A stretch of 64,000 nucleotides of DNA from Anseranas semipalmata. Taxonomy: Eukaryota > Chordata > Aves > Anseriformes > Anseranatidae. Below the pieces are notes generated by a model. That model saw only the letters and a list, made by a program, of their open reading frames with translations, was not told the DNA's origin and searched no databases. Within the stretch, counting starts at the first letter, position 1. Each line of letters begins with the position of its first letter. Shown in pieces: positions 51,506 through 64,000 of the stretch. The position numbers and the translations under genes are program-made. The DNA is taken from positions 63,091 to 127,090 of the forward strand of contig VXAA01003307.1 in assembly GCA_013399115.1 (NCBI GenBank). The letters are read 5' to 3'.

Positions 51506-64000
<12,495 letters not shown>

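Overview
The window looks like a bird genome, probably a gene-dense, GC-rich microchromosome. One vertebrate gene is recognisable, RERE (atrophin-2). Its residues are almost unchanged from the mammalian protein. There is a truncated CR1 retroposon of the avian type, several old MIR/CORE-SINE relics and little other repeat DNA. The assembly has a 13-base N run (11988-12000) and a single N (44637).

Layout. Positions 51506-63485 carry the last nine coding exons of RERE on the minus strand. The nine exons join into one uninterrupted frame of 1054 codons plus stop, with an AG acceptor and GT donor at every junction. They encode the second half of the GATA-type zinc finger, a basic/acidic linker, the long proline/glutamine-rich atrophin region, an Arg-Glu charged helix, a second Arg-Glu repeat, a His-rich tract and the conserved C-terminus. 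The BAH, ELM2 and SANT domains and the first Cys pair of the finger lie beyond the right edge. Below the stop codon is a probable 3'UTR of about 3 kb, running to a candidate poly(A) signal near 48455.

Positions 1 to about 48400 hold no gene I can support. The many open frames there have no recognisable domain and look like chance frames in GC-rich DNA. This stretch contains SINE relics, short microsatellites, a G-poor/C-rich block (7250-7700), CpG-rich patches (25981-26220 and 28910-29050), a degenerate tandem repeat (45480-45660) and several AT-rich segments dense in TAAT/ATTA words that may be conserved regulatory elements. In human, SLC45A1 lies tail to tail with RERE at short distance (recalled); I see no exon of it here, so either the spacing is larger in this genome or the neighbour differs.

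RERE is a nuclear co-regulator. The part encoded here is the nuclear-receptor and co-repressor binding half; the chromatin-enzyme recruiting domains are encoded upstream, outside the window. No bacterial-type operon, CRISPR array, tRNA or rRNA was seen. I found no convincing undescribed system; the most checkable oddities are listed as findings.
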